A stretch of DNA of 64,000 nucleotides, from the NCBI RefSeq assembly GCF_027596085.1, contig NC_072452.1:9629497-9693496 (forward strand), in the 5' to 3' direction. Made by a program: the position numbers and the translations under genes. Under the pieces are notes generated by a model. It did not search any database. It was given only the letters and a program-made list of their open reading frames with translations, and had not been told where the DNA came from. How positions within the stretch are numbered: position 1 is the first letter of the stretch; the number at the start of each line of letters is the position of its first letter. The stretch comes from Anoplopoma fimbria (Eukaryota; Chordata; Actinopteri; Perciformes; Anoplopomatidae). This document shows positions 34,587 to 48,972 of the stretch, piece after piece.

Positions 34587-37257
34587 GTAAATCCATTGTT
34601 CTTCTCATCAGTCTTCCTTCCGCTCAAGGATTAATGTGTACAGTATTAACACAGTATTGAAGGAGAGTGGTTATGTGCATTTTAGGGGCCTCAGAAGACC
34701 TGCTCGGATGATAGTGATGAAACATTTTTTGCGGTGTGCTTTATCCTCCTAGGTGGCTCAATCTCCCCTAGGTCTGGAGAAGCCACGGCAACCTGCAGAG
34801 TCAGACTGCTGCTCTGTCTGGCTGGAAAAAAGTGTCACTGCTGAAGCAGTGTGTTTATGACTGTGCGTTTGCCTAATGCACACCCCTGTGTGCATGCGTA
34901 CAGTAAAGTGTGTCTCGGATATTTCAGTAAGGTGCAGCTTAATAAAGATGAATACCAAATGACGTAAAACGTGTCCGCAACAGTTTTCAGAATTAATTTC
35001 CTGGGAACAAGGCACATTTTCTGCTTTGAAAGTTATAGCACCATGGATATAAATCACACTTGGATGGAAAACTTCAGGCAAACATTGTATGAGTACACAA
35101 AGTCAGTCTCCCATTCATGGTCAATGAAGCAGCTCCAAGCTGTATATCAGCGTGTCATCACAGATTAGAGTCTCAGTTCTTTGGTTTTCAAGCCAAAGCC
35201 CTGCTCACAGCTACACTGTGGAAGACTTTACACATTACAAACTTTACGTGCTTTCTTGAAAGTCAAAATGGAATCTCTTTTGGCTCAACATGAGCAAGTT
35301 AAACTGATCAAATGTCAGAAGCTCCACAGGAACAGACATGACGTGTAATTACCGAGAAATAAAACACATAAATAAACATAATGTCTGGAAGTGCTGATCA
35401 GTGTCACTTATATTTAAATGAACCTTTTTTTGAGTTCACGTGGCACATATGATTGCATTTTTATTAAATCCCACTTGCAAATTAGAATAGTCAAATGCAT
35501 ATATTGGAACATCTCAAATGTCCAGTGAGATTGAAATATCACTTTTCATATCTGGCCATTAATAAGTGATGATGTTGTAGATGTTCCCTGATCACGGCGG
35601 AGGAAGGGAAGGAGTCAGGGGCCGGATTGAGTAGACCGACTCTCCTTCAGGCTTGGGAGCACAGCCACCTGTCACTCCTCTTCAGCCCCAGCAAGAAATC
35701 ATCCAATTTCATCCGCACGCTAGAAGAAGGTCACCGGGATGGTGGTCCATACTTTGAGAGAGCAGAGAGAATCGCTCTTACTTAGAGCTCCGTCTCCCGG
35801 GACCCTTGTTCCTCTCAATCACTTCCCAGACTCTAGACTGCTGAGCCACTTGGCTGAGCCACTTGGCTGAGACTCTGGCCATAGCACTTTGCTGCAATCT
35901 GATTTTACCCTCAAACTTTTTTCCCCAGTCTCTTTGAAGTTAAAGATAACAGTTTTCCTACAGTGAGTTGCCATATCATGTTGGGCATCTGTCCCTACCA
36001 AGGCTTCATAGCGCAAAGACACCATATGTTTTGGGTTGCACTGTTTTTCATCCATTCCTTTATTTAAAAAAAGAATGCCTCACCTAGACTAAACTCATTG
36101 CATTTGTGAGGTGTTTTCCAAAGTCAGTTTGAACGTGTGCTGCAGCTAAATGACTTGTGACTTGACAGTGCAACATATTTAGATATGCTTAGCAAAGGTA
36201 GTTGGAAAGTTAAACCTTATAGATACATACAGTCCAAAACAACACCCTTCTCCAAATATTTGTAACACCGACATTGCCCATGCAGCTAATGTGGCTAAAA
36301 CAAAATTAATTAGATTTGAATTGAGGGAATTTAGTATTAAGTAGCATGGTAAATTAGCTGATTAGTGGAACAAAATATTTCCAAGTAACAGATATTTCTC
36401 CCACATGTGTACTACTTTTTAGAATTTTGTTTCGTACCCCTGTGTGTACACAGTAGTGTCACTTTGCACCAAAATAAGTTCTTCAGTGGGTGGTGCTCTG
36501 CTGGGGGAATTGATACATTTATGCACAATACATCTGCTGGGTTATTCTCAATGCCAACATCAAAAATCTTCTTTCACTGGTTTCACAACATTAACTTTTA
36601 GAACAGAATGCCTTTTTAGTTATTTGTAAGTGTTGCAGAGAGATGTCTAAAAACCCTGTTAGAAAGTCTCTTCTCTCACAAATAAAGCCAAGAAAGGTTT
36701 TTTTTTTATGTTCAAAGAGTTATTTTTCGCAGCACCGGTGTCATTTAAATCCTCCTGTCTGACTAACTCTGACAAAACAGCTTTGTGAGAACAGCTTGCC
36801 TTACAATGCATGGCTTAATTTGCCTGGGTGGAATCCCTCGTCTCTGTTGGTCCATTGACTGGAGTCACAAATCAGAGCTTGTGTCCCAGTGTCTTCATGA
36901 GCGCACCAGTGGGTCCTCTTCGGAGTGACACACAGCATGAGGCAGGCTAATAAATAAATTAATGAAGTCCGCGCAGCACGTTGAATATTAAGGAGTCATC
37001 ATTGTTGCAGATAAGCAGAACAAGGCGAATGTGAGTTCTGGGGAAAAGTCTGGCCTGAAACACATGTTGCTGTGGGCTTTGATCTAGTCTGACAGCGGAG
37101 GAGAGCTGCACAAGACAGGCAAGGCCGCCAGTGATCAAAGTCAACACCAACATACCCCTGCTTTAAATATTTCATAAAGCATCACTGGATTACTAAAACA
37201 TGTCATCATAAAATATTTGACTTTTTATGATTGATATTTGTTAAATAGAAGAAAGAG
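34587..37257. other. Gene-free DNA
   Basis: No gene or mobile element is recognised. A small tandem duplication (CTGAGCCACTTGG twice) lies at 35841-35866. Confidence 0.5.
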
Positions 37258-37287
37258 AAAAAAAAAAAAAAAAAAAACACACACAGC
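37258..37287 (+). repeat. Poly(A) run joined to short (CA)n
   Basis: Twenty-two A followed by CACACACA. No retroposed body was found upstream. The Lys-repeat and Phe-repeat frames are its translation. Confidence 0.9.
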
Positions 37288-38025
37288 TGTGCGTTATCTG
37301 CTTCTGACTCTTTCAAACCACATCTATACAAAATGGATTTATTTTTCAGCACCCATCGCACAGAGAAACCGAAAAGATGGTGATGAGAAATCATGTTTGC
37401 TCTCACTCCGAAGTGCTGCAATGAACTCCGTGATCAGTGCTTTACAGCGGTGAGAGTACTCCACCTCAGTGTTTTATTTATCGCGGCTGTTTCACCCGCC
37501 AAACAAAGCGGCAGTGATGGATGCACATAACAAAATGCTGAATGCCTGATTCAGAGGGAATTCGACACACTGACACCAGGGCAGAAAGACTAGACGGTTC
37601 TTCCCTTTGGAGCATTTTGTGATGCATGGTCAGAGCTTCACGCAAACTCAACGCCTGCAATATACCAAACTTGATATGCCAGACTTCCAAATGAAATCAA
37701 AACTCTGACAACAAAACATATGATGATAATCTTAAAATATCTAAACGGCTATCGGACAGATGTTTCTCTGAACAAATCTTCACGTTCCCCAGATCCTAAA
37801 GACTTTGGTGATCCCATGGCTCTTCCTAGCAGAACAGACCTGCATGTTCCCCTCCAGATTAGTTATAATAACTTCTAACATAACTAGCATCTAGCTCCAC
37901 CATTATTTAAAAAAACACTAGCGACATTCAGCAGACTCAATTGTACTTTGTATTTAGTGCTAATTAGTAATACATTAGCGTGCTTACACATTAATCCAAG
38001 CTGGTGATCCTGGTTAGTACCCTAA
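37288..38025. other. Gene-free DNA
   Basis: I see nothing beyond unique AT-rich sequence. Confidence 0.5.
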
Positions 38026-38398
38026 CTCTCATGAATTTACAACACACTGTGAAAGGGTTAAACTTCTAAGACAAAAACACAGACAACTCCTAGACTGGAC
38101 AACGCTGTGCTGTAGCGATCTGTTAATCACAAGGTAGCCACGGCCTGAGGCATACTCTGCTTTAGCCATCTATTTTACTCTAAATGGACCATCCTTTACT
38201 AAATGAACATAATGCTGTATTGCAGAAGACTTGAAACTAGCAGTTAAGACCTTAAGCTGATGTTAATAATGCTTACTGAGGTAAGAAATCAAGTGATAAG
38301 CAGGGTCATTTTCTCATAGTCTTCTTAACAACTAGAGGAGTCGCCCCCTGATGGACATTAGAGAGAATGAAAGATTGAATTCAGTTTGCCGCCTGGTT
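38026..38398 (+). repeat. Teleost dispersed repeat, GGAGTCGCCCCCTG family, copy B
   Basis: The blocks are ACACTGTGAAAGGGTTAA, ACACAGACAACTCCTAGAC, CAAGGTAGCCA, TATTTTACTCTAAATGGACC, AGAAGACTTGAAACTA and GAGGAGTCGCCCCCTGATGG. The same blocks in the same order and strand appear at 63050-63484, and their 5' part at 41939-42262. I recognise the GGAGTCGCCCCCTG...ATTAGA core as common in percomorph genomes. This copy lacks the 5' third. It has no coding capacity. Confidence 0.85.
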
Positions 38399-41010
38399 AT
38401 TATATAAAGGAAAGTCTTTCCATTACAAAGCCCCAAAATGTCCAGTAATAATCTGGAAGACGAGACCTCCGTGTCCCCACTGGCAGCTATGGCCCTGGTT
38501 TTGTTGCCCTCCAAGTCAAGTAAGTCCCTATCACTGTATATCAGAGTCTACAGTTATTTGTACGACGACACATTGCGACACATTGATGCAGTTACCCACA
38601 AACATACTAGTATTCATATTATGTTTTGAAACCAACAGTGTACTAGAACTCTCAGCTAATTTCATGGTAGGCTGTACTATTGCACATCTCATTTTCAAAA
38701 TAGAAAATTTTAAAAAAGAAAACATCTGTTGCCAAGTAATTTTCCTCCCCTTGGTCCATCTATTCACCTGTAACATTGCGTACAAAGGCTGCAGTGCGTT
38801 TAATGACTAATACTTGTATTGTTCACATTTCACCTGGCCTGGCAGACTCTAGGTTGGATTAGTTTTACACCATAACGGCTTCCCTGACAGGAAGTTTCTT
38901 CATCTGAACCTCCCAGTCTTGACAGAGGTGCATGCAACACAAAGAGCTTGTGGTATTTTCTGTGGTGTGTATTTTATGCTCAATACTGCAATTTATCGTA
39001 ACTCATGCCAAATGTAGTGTTTGATTTTGACCTCTGAACGTGCAAGTAAACACACTGAGATCGCAAACACCACACAATCTAATTAACTTGACTTTCTGCC
39101 AGCGTGAATATCACTTCTCCAAAAAACGAGATGTCTTGTTTCATTGCAATCCAGAAGAATATTTGTTTTTTTAATGTCTACCCAAAACGGATGCATAATG
39201 ATGTCCCACTAAATAAGAAGTAGAGCCAAAAACAGCAAACAAAACATTTTTGCAGCCCATGTAATACCATTGGGCACTAGTTGTCAAAACTTCCTCTAAT
39301 TAACACCAAAACAAAAAGGTCATACTTTTCTTTCAAAGCACAACAGTTGCAATCATTTGCTAATGGTTTATTTAAATTCATATCACTGTTTCTTATCCTT
39401 ATTTACTTCCTTCTCCTGCACCATCTGAGTTCTGAATTTGTAACTCTTAAGACAATCAGCGAGGCAGTGAAATCTAAATTTTACAGCATCTACAACCTGT
39501 AATAGATCCAAATGTAATCTGCCGTTTGAATGTTTTAGATGGACACATAAGCAGTTTTATAGGTTTTAAATGCCAATCTGACACTTGATTCACAATGTCA
39601 TTTATTGAAACGAAAACACACCAACAGCGTTTTAAGTGGATTCTGACTTACTAAATTATCCTCCACATCTGTAGAGAACAGCAATAAGCCATAACAAGCC
39701 GCGGCAATAAAAGACAATGGTTCGCCGTTGTCATAATAACCACTCACAGTATCCCCTGATTCGTTTACCTTCCGTCCTCATTTACAGAGTCACGATGATG
39801 CTCACCAAAGGTCAGCTGAGGAACATGGCAGAGTCCACGTTGGCAGTTTGTCACATGTAGCCGCTATAATCTGCACGTTGTCTTAATGACGCTGTCAGCG
39901 GCCCCTAATGACCCGGCTCAGACGTTGCCTGCTGCACTGTATTAATTTGAGCAGGCTTCCCAGACTGGGATGGTTATTTTTTATTGCGTCTGTCAGAGTC
40001 TGATAAACCCCTGCACGTCATCCATCCTTCTGAGAGAGAGAGGGGGGGGGGGATGGAGAGACAGCAGCATCTTACAACTCTCCTGTTTTCTTCTCCTTCT
40101 CGGTACTCTGTATTTTTCCTCTTTGTCTTCTTTCCTTATTTCTCAACCTGCCTGCCATCAGCGTGCCTCCCTTTTCACCCACCTCACACTAACACCCATT
40201 CCCCTTTTATTTAATTTTTTTTTCTGCTCCACATGGAGGCCCTAATATTTTCCCGCGGGGCGCCCACTTCTCTCAAACGGTGATGAATGGCTCTGGCTCC
40301 CGTATCGATTTCCAAACTGAAACAATTTAGGGACAAAACAGGTAGCAGTTTATCATATTGATTTTCCTCTGAATTCAGTTTCTCCCTTTAAGGTGACACT
40401 GTGCATCTGAATGAATACATGAGTGAAGGCGTAGATGAATGCTTAACACTTCCTCGCTGAGCAGTGACTGAGATTTAAGGCCAGTTTCACGTACGCCCGC
40501 ATCAAAGTGCTTTTTAAGTGAGAAGTCGATGTGCCAGCGGGAATACGTATGAAAACAGGTTGCCAAATCAGGGGCGAAGCGTCCCGTGAAGATATACGTC
40601 GTTGACTGAACCATTTGTATTGTTCATGACGGAGGAGTATGTGTTGTGTTGTTGTATTTTATTCACCTCCAACCAACAGTGGAAGTCATGCATCAACACG
40701 TCACACTGAGCATGCTCAGAACACCGTGGTGCACGTCGAAGGATCATTATTGACTCCCTTCAAAAAGGTTAAATCCAGAGTGCAATCCATATTAAGTTTT
40801 ATAAGGTGACCAGGAGGATCATCGCCGACTGGTCTACAATCCCATTACACACACTAACTTTCCCTGTTTTCTTCCGATGGAGTCAAGTGTCAAGATCGTC
40901 TTTTAATACCAGATTGGATTTGATTACAATCTGCTGACGCTGCAGCCTGCGACACACCTGAAAAAGCATGTAGCTCTGCCCTGAATGCATTAGTGCTGAC
41001 AGTGGAGTCA
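38399..41010. other. Gene-free DNA
   Basis: No gene is seen. An 11-base G run lies at 40042-40052. The pyrimidine-rich stretch 40075-40240 gives overlapping low-complexity frames that I do not credit. Confidence 0.45.
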
Positions 41011-41091
41011 CAGGCGGGCGGACGTGCCCTTGGCCATGGCGATCTTCGCCTTGCGGTGGCGGTGACCGGCACCGACAGCACGCAAATTGGG
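41011..41091. other. Small CpG-rich patch
   Basis: About ten CpG dinucleotides occur in 81 bases, in a window otherwise poor in CpG. It contains GGCGATCTTCGCC and GGTGACCGGCACCG, both partly dyad-symmetric. No long frame with a recognisable product crosses it. It is too short for a classical CpG island and may be an unmethylated regulatory core or old coding sequence. Confidence 0.4.
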
Positions 41092-41938
41092 AATGGGAAT
41101 GAAAAGGGCCATTAGGAAACGTAGAGCAAACAAAATAACACGGAGGAGAAGCAGCGGATGACAGCTTGGTACTGCGAGCACATTATCTGCTTAACCTTAT
41201 GTCTTTTCCTCATGCTGGTTCTTTTGCTCCAGCTGGTTGAATTAGCTTGACTCCCAGGATGCCTGAAATGAAATTGCTTTACATGAAACATCTCCAAGAT
41301 GGTGACAACAGCAGGGAGCACATGCATTCAGATGGGCATATAGCTTTGGAAACTATTTTTTTAAGAAATAATGCTAATGGAAAAACCTTATTATAAACAT
41401 TATTGCCCCTATAATAGAAATCACTGTGAAATCAATATCCCGGAAATGAGAAGGGGGTATTGCTAAAGTACCTCTTACTGTGGTTTGAAATATCAAATCG
41501 AATATGCATTTTATCCACAATGATAAATATATTCACCCACATCCATCTTGTTTTTAAATATATAAAGGCTATAAATTATAAAAAAGGAACTTTGTTTTGT
41601 TTTCATTTTACTTACAACTAATGAGAAACCAACTTTCCGCTCCAAAAGTATGTATGTTTGACCTTTAAGACACAAACAAATGTCATGCAGGTGTAATGGC
41701 AGCAATAATCCTTTGCCAGAAGGCTGCACTCTTAATGATTGAAAATAATCCATCCACTGCTGTTATCAATAGGAGCATCATTTTCTCAGTGTATTAAAAG
41801 TTCAGCAGTGAGTGATGGCAAAGGAATGGAGCCATCGCACTTAATTTCAGCTTTTCATCACAATAGACAGAAACACATTACTATAAGAGTGAAGGAGTAG
41901 ATTCTCACTGCACTTACTAATATCTAGTATAACAACAG
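41092..41938. other. Gene-free DNA
   Basis: I see no gene or recognised repeat. Confidence 0.5.
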
Positions 41939-42262
41939 ACCATAGACTGTATAGAAGGAGCAGAGTGGACGTAGTCAAAGTGACTTCACCCATTGGTTTG
42001 TGGACTTTGGATTTGAAGCCTCGAGTTTGTCATTATGGCTGTCGACATTTTGTTTTTTTGGCCGTCGACATCTTGGTTTTTGCAACCAGGAGTGACACGA
42101 GAGGTTGGAGCTTTTTGAGGCAAACAAAATGTTACAATTCACCATCGTGAACACACTGTGAAAGGGTTTAAGTTCTAAGATGAAGCGTGAGGTCTCTACC
42201 TACCCTGAAGCATACCCTGCCTTATCGTCAATTTTACTCTAAATGGGTCCATAATATATCAA
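41939..42262 (+). repeat. Teleost dispersed repeat, GGAGTCGCCCCCTG family, copy A (5' part)
   Basis: It opens CATAGACTGTATAG, then CATTGGTTTGTGGACTTTGG, TTGAAGCCTCGAGTTTGTCA and AACCAGGAGTGACACGAGAG, before joining the blocks shared with copies B and C (CACACTGTGAAAGGGTTTAA, TTTTACTCTAAATGGG). It therefore supplies the 5' part missing from the other two and lacks their 3' core. An internal 23-bp tandem duplication (the GGCTGTCGACATTTTG unit, 42037-42082) is visible. Confidence 0.8.
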
Positions 42263-45200
42263 ATTCGTGAACGTTCCAATGACCTTATGGTAATCCAAAA
42301 ATGGACACTGTTAACCCCACTACCTGTGGGACTATCATACTGACATTATTCAATTTGTTACATTAAACACATCAATATTGTGGCATTTAACGGTGGATAA
42401 TACACTTTTAGTCTTGTTATTAGATGTCCGATAACAGAGAAGGAAGGAAAACGATCAGATGCTCAGTTTGCCCTCCATTACAGTAACTTTGTTCATTTGA
42501 GACAATGATCTTGAGACATGTGACAGCCAGATCTGTCTGGTTATTGCTGCAACAGGTTGAAGAAAGCAATTTATGACTATTCTGTTTATAGTGCACCATC
42601 AGCACTTAATCAACCGTATAAACACAGCGTGAAGCATCACTTCCTCAGAAGGTCTGCATACCTTGTGGTCCATTTAGTACGTCACGCCAGCCTTACACTA
42701 CAGTATGTCATAGTTAGAGCTGTGTCCTATAGGTGGCAAGTTAATCTGTAGAGGACCCCGTGGTCCTTTTACAGCGTTGGCCATTATTAATCTGTAATGC
42801 TCTATGTTTTCCAGTAGTTATTTAGTGTTATGATTTACTTTTCCTTTGACCTGCTCTCCCTCAACATGCCATCATCTACAGGTACTTCTACCTCCGTATA
42901 TTTCCCAGAATGCTTTTTGTCAATGCTCAGGGGACAGGGTGGTCTTCACTGTATAGTGTATGTGCAGCTGAGGGAGGAATAGAAATAGCTTAGTATATAA
43001 CTGTAATTTGTCCTCTTGAGAAAAATGCGTGCAAGGAGAATAAAGCTATGATGCTCTGCCCTGATGTATAAAAGGTGAAATTGCATGTATGGATTACAAC
43101 CATATAGGTTTATTTTAAAGCAAAAAGGGTGACATCACAAGTGATATTATGGAGCGTTCAGTGATGGAGGTTGATAGGGTGCGTGGTTCAGGCCTGGGTG
43201 ACCTTTAGAGAAGGGCCTACAGCTGTGCCCACAGGTTACTATTGGCCCAGACTGACCTCTGAGCGCTCTGCGGCACCTTCCCACACCAATATCTCCAGGC
43301 CGTCACACCTCAACAAGTCACACACCCGACTAGATATTACTGTCGCCAAGAGATCGAACTGCACAGCATGCATGAGGCACTTGAGGGAAGTAAAATGTGA
43401 AAGCCAGTGCTCTTATAAGTGCTTTCTGAACAGTGAATGGTACTTTTTGAACAGGAGCTTAAATAAGTGCATGTTTCCAGGTGAAAGGTTCTTATTTTAG
43501 TTTCTAATTGTTATTGAGGTTGTCTGTCATCTGCGCTTCTAGCTCTGTATTTAAGATCGCTGCTTACAAATTGAAAAGTTGTGAGTGACAGATTGTGGGA
43601 GGACCTCCTGTTTTAGCTGAAATAACAAGCAAACCACCAAAGTAAAAGTGTTCCAAAAATGTTGTGGGTACAAAAGGACACATTAAACCCTCCAAATGAA
43701 ATTATGTCTGCTGATTGATTGATCGAAGACTGTTAAATTTGGCGAACAGATGAAGAACCAGCATGCAAATCAGGCAATAGAGGCTCCCGACTGCTTCCAG
43801 AGTAACATTGCTTTGAGTGGGTGTGTTAAAATTTGGTTTGGCCCTCCTGCCTGCCTGAAAACACACAACATGCAATACACAACAGGTCTGTTACTGGTTT
43901 GACAAGCTTGTTTTTGATCAACCCGTAGTGTTTAATGAATCCATTTTTCTCTGCTCTTTTCTCAGTTTTTTGTTTAGATGAGAAAACGCTAACTAGTTAA
44001 AGCGACCACAGAGGTTGATATAAAACTAAATAAAGATAATAGGGCAGCCATCAGGGGGAACAAAAAGCATGTGCTGTATGTCTTCATGAGCATAAAGAAG
44101 ACACAGTACAGTGTTGTGGCTGGTGCAGCCTGCTGCTGTTGTATAATGATCTCAGGCTAAGCTCTGGTGTCTAACTAGCTGCTTCACTGGTCTACTTAAT
44201 GTCAGTCCACCGACCAGTTGGAATCGATCTGGAGTCCGATGTAACTCAGCTGTAAACAATTCTGCCCACAGAAAAGCTTTTTGTTTTTCCTCTCTTGGGT
44301 TTTTCCTCACTTCTCTAGTCACAGTCTGCAACACACTTTTGGGTTTAAAAACTACACATTAACTTTCTGAAGCACACTGGTAATAAGGGTTGAAATGATT
44401 GAAATGTATTTGTGGTTTAATTGATTAGATGGATTCCTCGGAACACAAGTCCCATCTTAAACATGTAAGGAGTTCATAATGTTTATCTAGTATTTCTTGT
44501 AGCTGAGGAGTTTGCAACTGGTCTACTTTAGGAAATGATATTTTAATTTCTAGCTTTGTATGTTTGTCACACGTTTAATTTCCAGTCCTGTAGAACCTTT
44601 TGATGAACCAAATTGTAAAAATAAATTATAATCCAGCCAAACACACACCTCGGGGACATTTGAAGCTACAATCATGAAAAACTAAACATGCAGCAGACAG
44701 AGAAATGATGCATTTAAATGTTTCTGTTTAACAGTTTTCAATTTACAAGCGCACTCCAACAACCCCAGAAAGCACGGAGTGGAGAATCTATTTTCATTTA
44801 CCACTCAACGCATTTTTTTGAAGGATAGTCCGACTGAATTTCTCTCTTACATCTGTTTGTTATAATGCATCCACGTGTATTCTAGGTAGTTAAAGTTCAG
44901 CAGTATCTTCTAAGTTTATGATACAGTATGTAAGACAAAGATGGATGTTGCATAGCTTAAACCCTTATGTGTCAGCCCCTTCTCCCCGCAGGCAGCACAT
45001 ACATCCTGCTGGCCTCTGTGGCCGTGGGTCTGAGGTGCAGCACTGAGCTTTAAACTGAAACAATAGATTATTGTCACTTCGGCCATGTTAGAGCCAACAG
45101 TGAAGAAAGCCTTCTGAAAAGGACAATAGGGTATAAATTGATTTATGAGGGTTCAGGGGGCCATAATGTGCAGTAGTAACAAGGAATCAATGGGCTAGAA

Positions 45201-47098
45201 AAATGCTAACAGCAGCCCTTTATGTCCTAAGCCTTTGTCTCATCCAGAATTTAATTAATTTCACTCCTTTTTGGGAGCGGGTGGAGTGGTGATAGAGAGG
45301 TGCATCGGTCTCCTCTCGCGCTGCTGCTTCATGGCAGTTTATAAACCAGCTCAAGATGGCCCTCATGAAAAGTAAATATGATAGATGTAACGGCGTTTTT
45401 TGAAAATAGCTCATCCCATAAGGACCGAATAGATTTGTTCTTCTCTTTAACAGAGGAGACAAAGCATAAAGGTGAGAAGGACTTCAGTTCCAGTTGTTAA
45501 CAGGAGCCGAGGGACTAAGCGGGAAAACCTTCCACCAGATGCTACTGCATGCTAATTTATAGGTGCTTTACCGGGAATTGTGTTTAACATTACCCAACTT
45601 CTTTTTTTAATGTAGGTCACTTATGAATTTGTCAATATGATGAGCTTCGTTTATTGCTTTGTCAGATACAGGATGCAGAAAAAAGGCATTTTAACCACAA
45701 TGGGATACGCAGCGCTTTGTCTCTGACAACGCACACACGGTCTTTGACAGCCAGGATTCAAAACTATAATACACATGTTACATTTTTAAAACAATGATTT
45801 GCTTCTAACAACAAGAGCGGATATGGAACGTAATTCTTTCTTGTCATGATCACATTATAGAAATCATTTGGTTGCCGTTTCTCGATCATTTCCATGAGCC
45901 ATAAACTTTGGCAGCAGATCATATTTTCTACCCAAAAGCCAAGGAAGACGCCTATAAATACAAAAAAATCTGCATAAATTCCATCCTCACAGTATTGGAG
46001 CTGTGGTTTTGACATTAAGATTTGTTGGGATGGTAGTGCTAAAGATGTAGTGAGTGGTGCACCAACCTGCTTCCAAGTTACAGCACAGATTGTAAGATTA
46101 TGCAATATGGTATGGAAACAAACTGAAAATGTAATGCCTTGCAACTGATATCGATGATATATTCTAATTAAGCATGTCACTTTTGTTGGCATGTCTTTAG
46201 CTTGATTAGCATGTAGGCTATGTGAGAACTACTGATACATTTGGGCAAATTAGAATCTATCCTCGTGCTTTACACAAAACTGTGGCGGATGTATTGACTT
46301 TCCGTCTGGAAGTGTTAGAGTGAGGATGATGTGTTGTACATTAGATGATGTGCTGTATATCGAATTAGTCACTGAGCTGTCTGTGAATATTACATTCAAA
46401 CACATTATAGTTCAGCCCCTGGGAAGCGGTATGATGTCGTGACTTTGTTCACCGTTTCATGACCAGTTAAAGAGGGAAATGGGAATCAAAGGGTTTGGAG
46501 CTGGCTTGGCTGTAAGTGTTAGTGGCGTAACAGTTAATGTCTTGTGAGTTGAGCCCGCTGTCAGTGCGACTTCATGTTTGGATGTCTATTACTCCTCAGC
46601 CCCGGTATTCATCCAGATACATAGCTCGGACTCTTTTCACAGATAACCTTCACACAGTTATTTAGCCTCATCGCTATGCTCATCTGCTTGCCAATTTTCA
46701 AAAATGTTCGCAAACCTATGATAAACTTCAGCCTAGATTTTTGATTGTGCTGTTGATGTAAACTATTGTGCCAAAGTACAATGCTAGAAGGAAATGAAGC
46801 AGCTACTCAAGGCTGCAAAACATTTGAACATATTATGAATGGTGGTGAGACAGCTCAAGGAAGAAAGCCCCCCAAAAATGTTCTAAATCCTTGAAAAGCA
46901 AATTTGCTATCTCTATTAAACTAACGTGGGGTACCAAAAGTACCAGATTGATTCATAGTTATTTATGGTATGTTAGTATAAAACAGGAAGTAGGTACATT
47001 GACGTCCTGTGCACTAACAACAAGTGTAATATTATACACCTAAACTACTTTTATAGGACATACTGTGTACAATTACTATGTAGTAAGGAAATTGGGAT
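42263..47098. other. Gene-free DNA
   Basis: No gene or mobile element is recognised. The octamer-like GCATGCTAATT occurs at 45547-45557. A 142-codon minus-strand frame at 45764-46192 and a 109-codon plus-strand frame at 43171-43500 have no recognisable domains and fall near the chance limit. Confidence 0.45.
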
Positions 47099-47175
47099 CA
47101 GGGCTGGGAATCGTTTAAATTAATTTTGTTACAAATACCTTGAATTTGATCTAGATACCACAACATTTTTTATTC
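47099..47175 (+). mobile_element. Possible hAT-type element end
   Basis: CAGGGCTGGGAATCGTTTAA followed by AT-rich sequence resembles the start of common fish hAT-type non-autonomous elements. I found no matching inverted end downstream and no target-site duplication, so it is at most a truncated copy. Confidence 0.35.
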
Positions 47176-48425
47176 CAAAACATTGTGTATCAGATACTTT
47201 CTACTATATGTTAAATTGTTCATTATGTGGACACATTGTTTTCTTGAAGATGGCAGGTCATTATACAATCAGTCTGTCATTGACTATATGGTATTAGTCA
47301 ATTACAAATGTTGGCAACTTCAAAATAAACTAACCCACAATTATGTTCTCAAATTAAACATCCTAAATGAAAGATGAAATTTCAGCAGTGGGGCATTTAC
47401 CATGAAGGACAGAAACTTGGCAACATTTTACTCAAAGTTCAACAGAACTAGAGAAGACCTTCATAATTTGGTTATCATACCAAGCGCTCATTGGGATACA
47501 GCTTTTGTGTGCATTTGGTGAATTGAACCTTTAAGTTTTTAGAATTTTTTGCCCCTCCCTATTGACTCCACCTTCTGCACACCAGATTACCTGGGCAGAT
47601 AACAGCACCCTCCTGAAGTTCCAACTCAATGCTCAGGTATGGATGTGGGCAAGAAATATTTCCCAACACTAACAGAGAAAGAGCTACAGGATAATAGAAA
47701 GCAAGTATTTTATTTATTTTCTTGGTTTTTCTTTTGGCAGTGGCACTAAAAATCGGATGCCTCAGGTATTCTGGATTCTTACCAGGAAGGTTTAACTGTT
47801 TTATATGATCACAGCCGTGTAACTGCACAAGGTCAAAAACATTTGAATCTACAGAAAATAACCCAAAAAGTGAAGCCAAGAAAGCTGATAGTCCTACATC
47901 AAATTAATTATCCAGTGTTGCTTTCTTTACCACCGCCATTCCATGTTACAACTATGGATGCTTGTATTTTCATTACAGTCTTACGTATTGCTCATCCTCT
48001 ATGATTTACTCTAATGTTAAATTATCAGCTGCTATGTGACACATTTCAAGTATAAGATTTTCACACGTATTGCTGTTAAGGCCATCAAACGCGGGCTTCA
48101 AAAGCCATTACTGTTGCTCCAACATGTTGAAAAGAAATGTGTGGAGTATGAATATATTTATATACACAGTAATTATTACTACTGTAATAACCCAGCTTGT
48201 GCAGAGTGCACCAGGTAAACGTCTCAAATTGAATTGAAAGCCAATGATTATTTGCTGGCACACAGATAGTCCATACATGTTCAGGCTTTTCATGTTTGAT
48301 ATTACTGTATGTATAAACATTATCAAATATAATTTCTCTCATAAGAACAACAATCCATTTAACAACCCATTCAGATACTTAAACAGATCCATTGCAGCAC
48401 GCTTTGTTTCCATGGAAATATTTTG

Positions 48426-48429
<4 letters not shown>
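47176..48429. other. Gene-free DNA
   Basis: I see no gene or recognised repeat. Confidence 0.5.

Positions 48430-48478
<49 letters not shown>
48430..48478. repeat. (TA)n microsatellite
   Basis: About 24 perfect TA units, followed by imperfect TA-rich sequence to about 48495. Confidence 0.96.
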
Positions 48479-48485
<7 letters not shown>

Positions 48486-48964
48486 TAAATAAATAAGATA
48501 TAAGGAGGTATGCAGACAGCATGTTCTACATAAGATCAGACCCTGAATATATGAGTTCACATTTGGGATATATGCAAATTAATTCAATGTTGGCACAGGC
48601 TTTAAATCAACAAGAAATGGTGAATTGGGGCATTAAAGATTAAAGGAGGGACATTTTTGTCATGTTCAATTTCCATCTATGAATAACTCATGGAGGCCAG
48701 TAAAAGCAGTAAATTATCAAATGACCAAGTGTCTTTATTTTGCATTTCAACTCTTATGAGGCATTTTTTTGGGGGATAAGCCTGCATCACTCATATCTTC
48801 CCTGTGCTATTAATATGATCACTACCTGCCACTTTGTCAGTGCCTGGGTCTGAAAATAAGTATTTCTTTCCTCACCTGCCACCTCTGTAATCTGTGTAGA
48901 ACACTTTGGAACTGTAAACACTGAGTCAATGGTACCTGATAGTAGAAATAGGGAATATATCATG

Positions 48965-48972
48965 TAACCTTA
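48965..48972 (+). repeat. Target-site duplication, left
   Basis: TAACCTTA immediately before the hAT-type element. The identical octamer follows the other end at 49647-49654. Confidence 0.85.

Noticed and set aside
45764..46192. 142-codon minus-strand open frame
   Set aside because: No recognisable domain and a length close to that expected by chance. No splice or promoter support.
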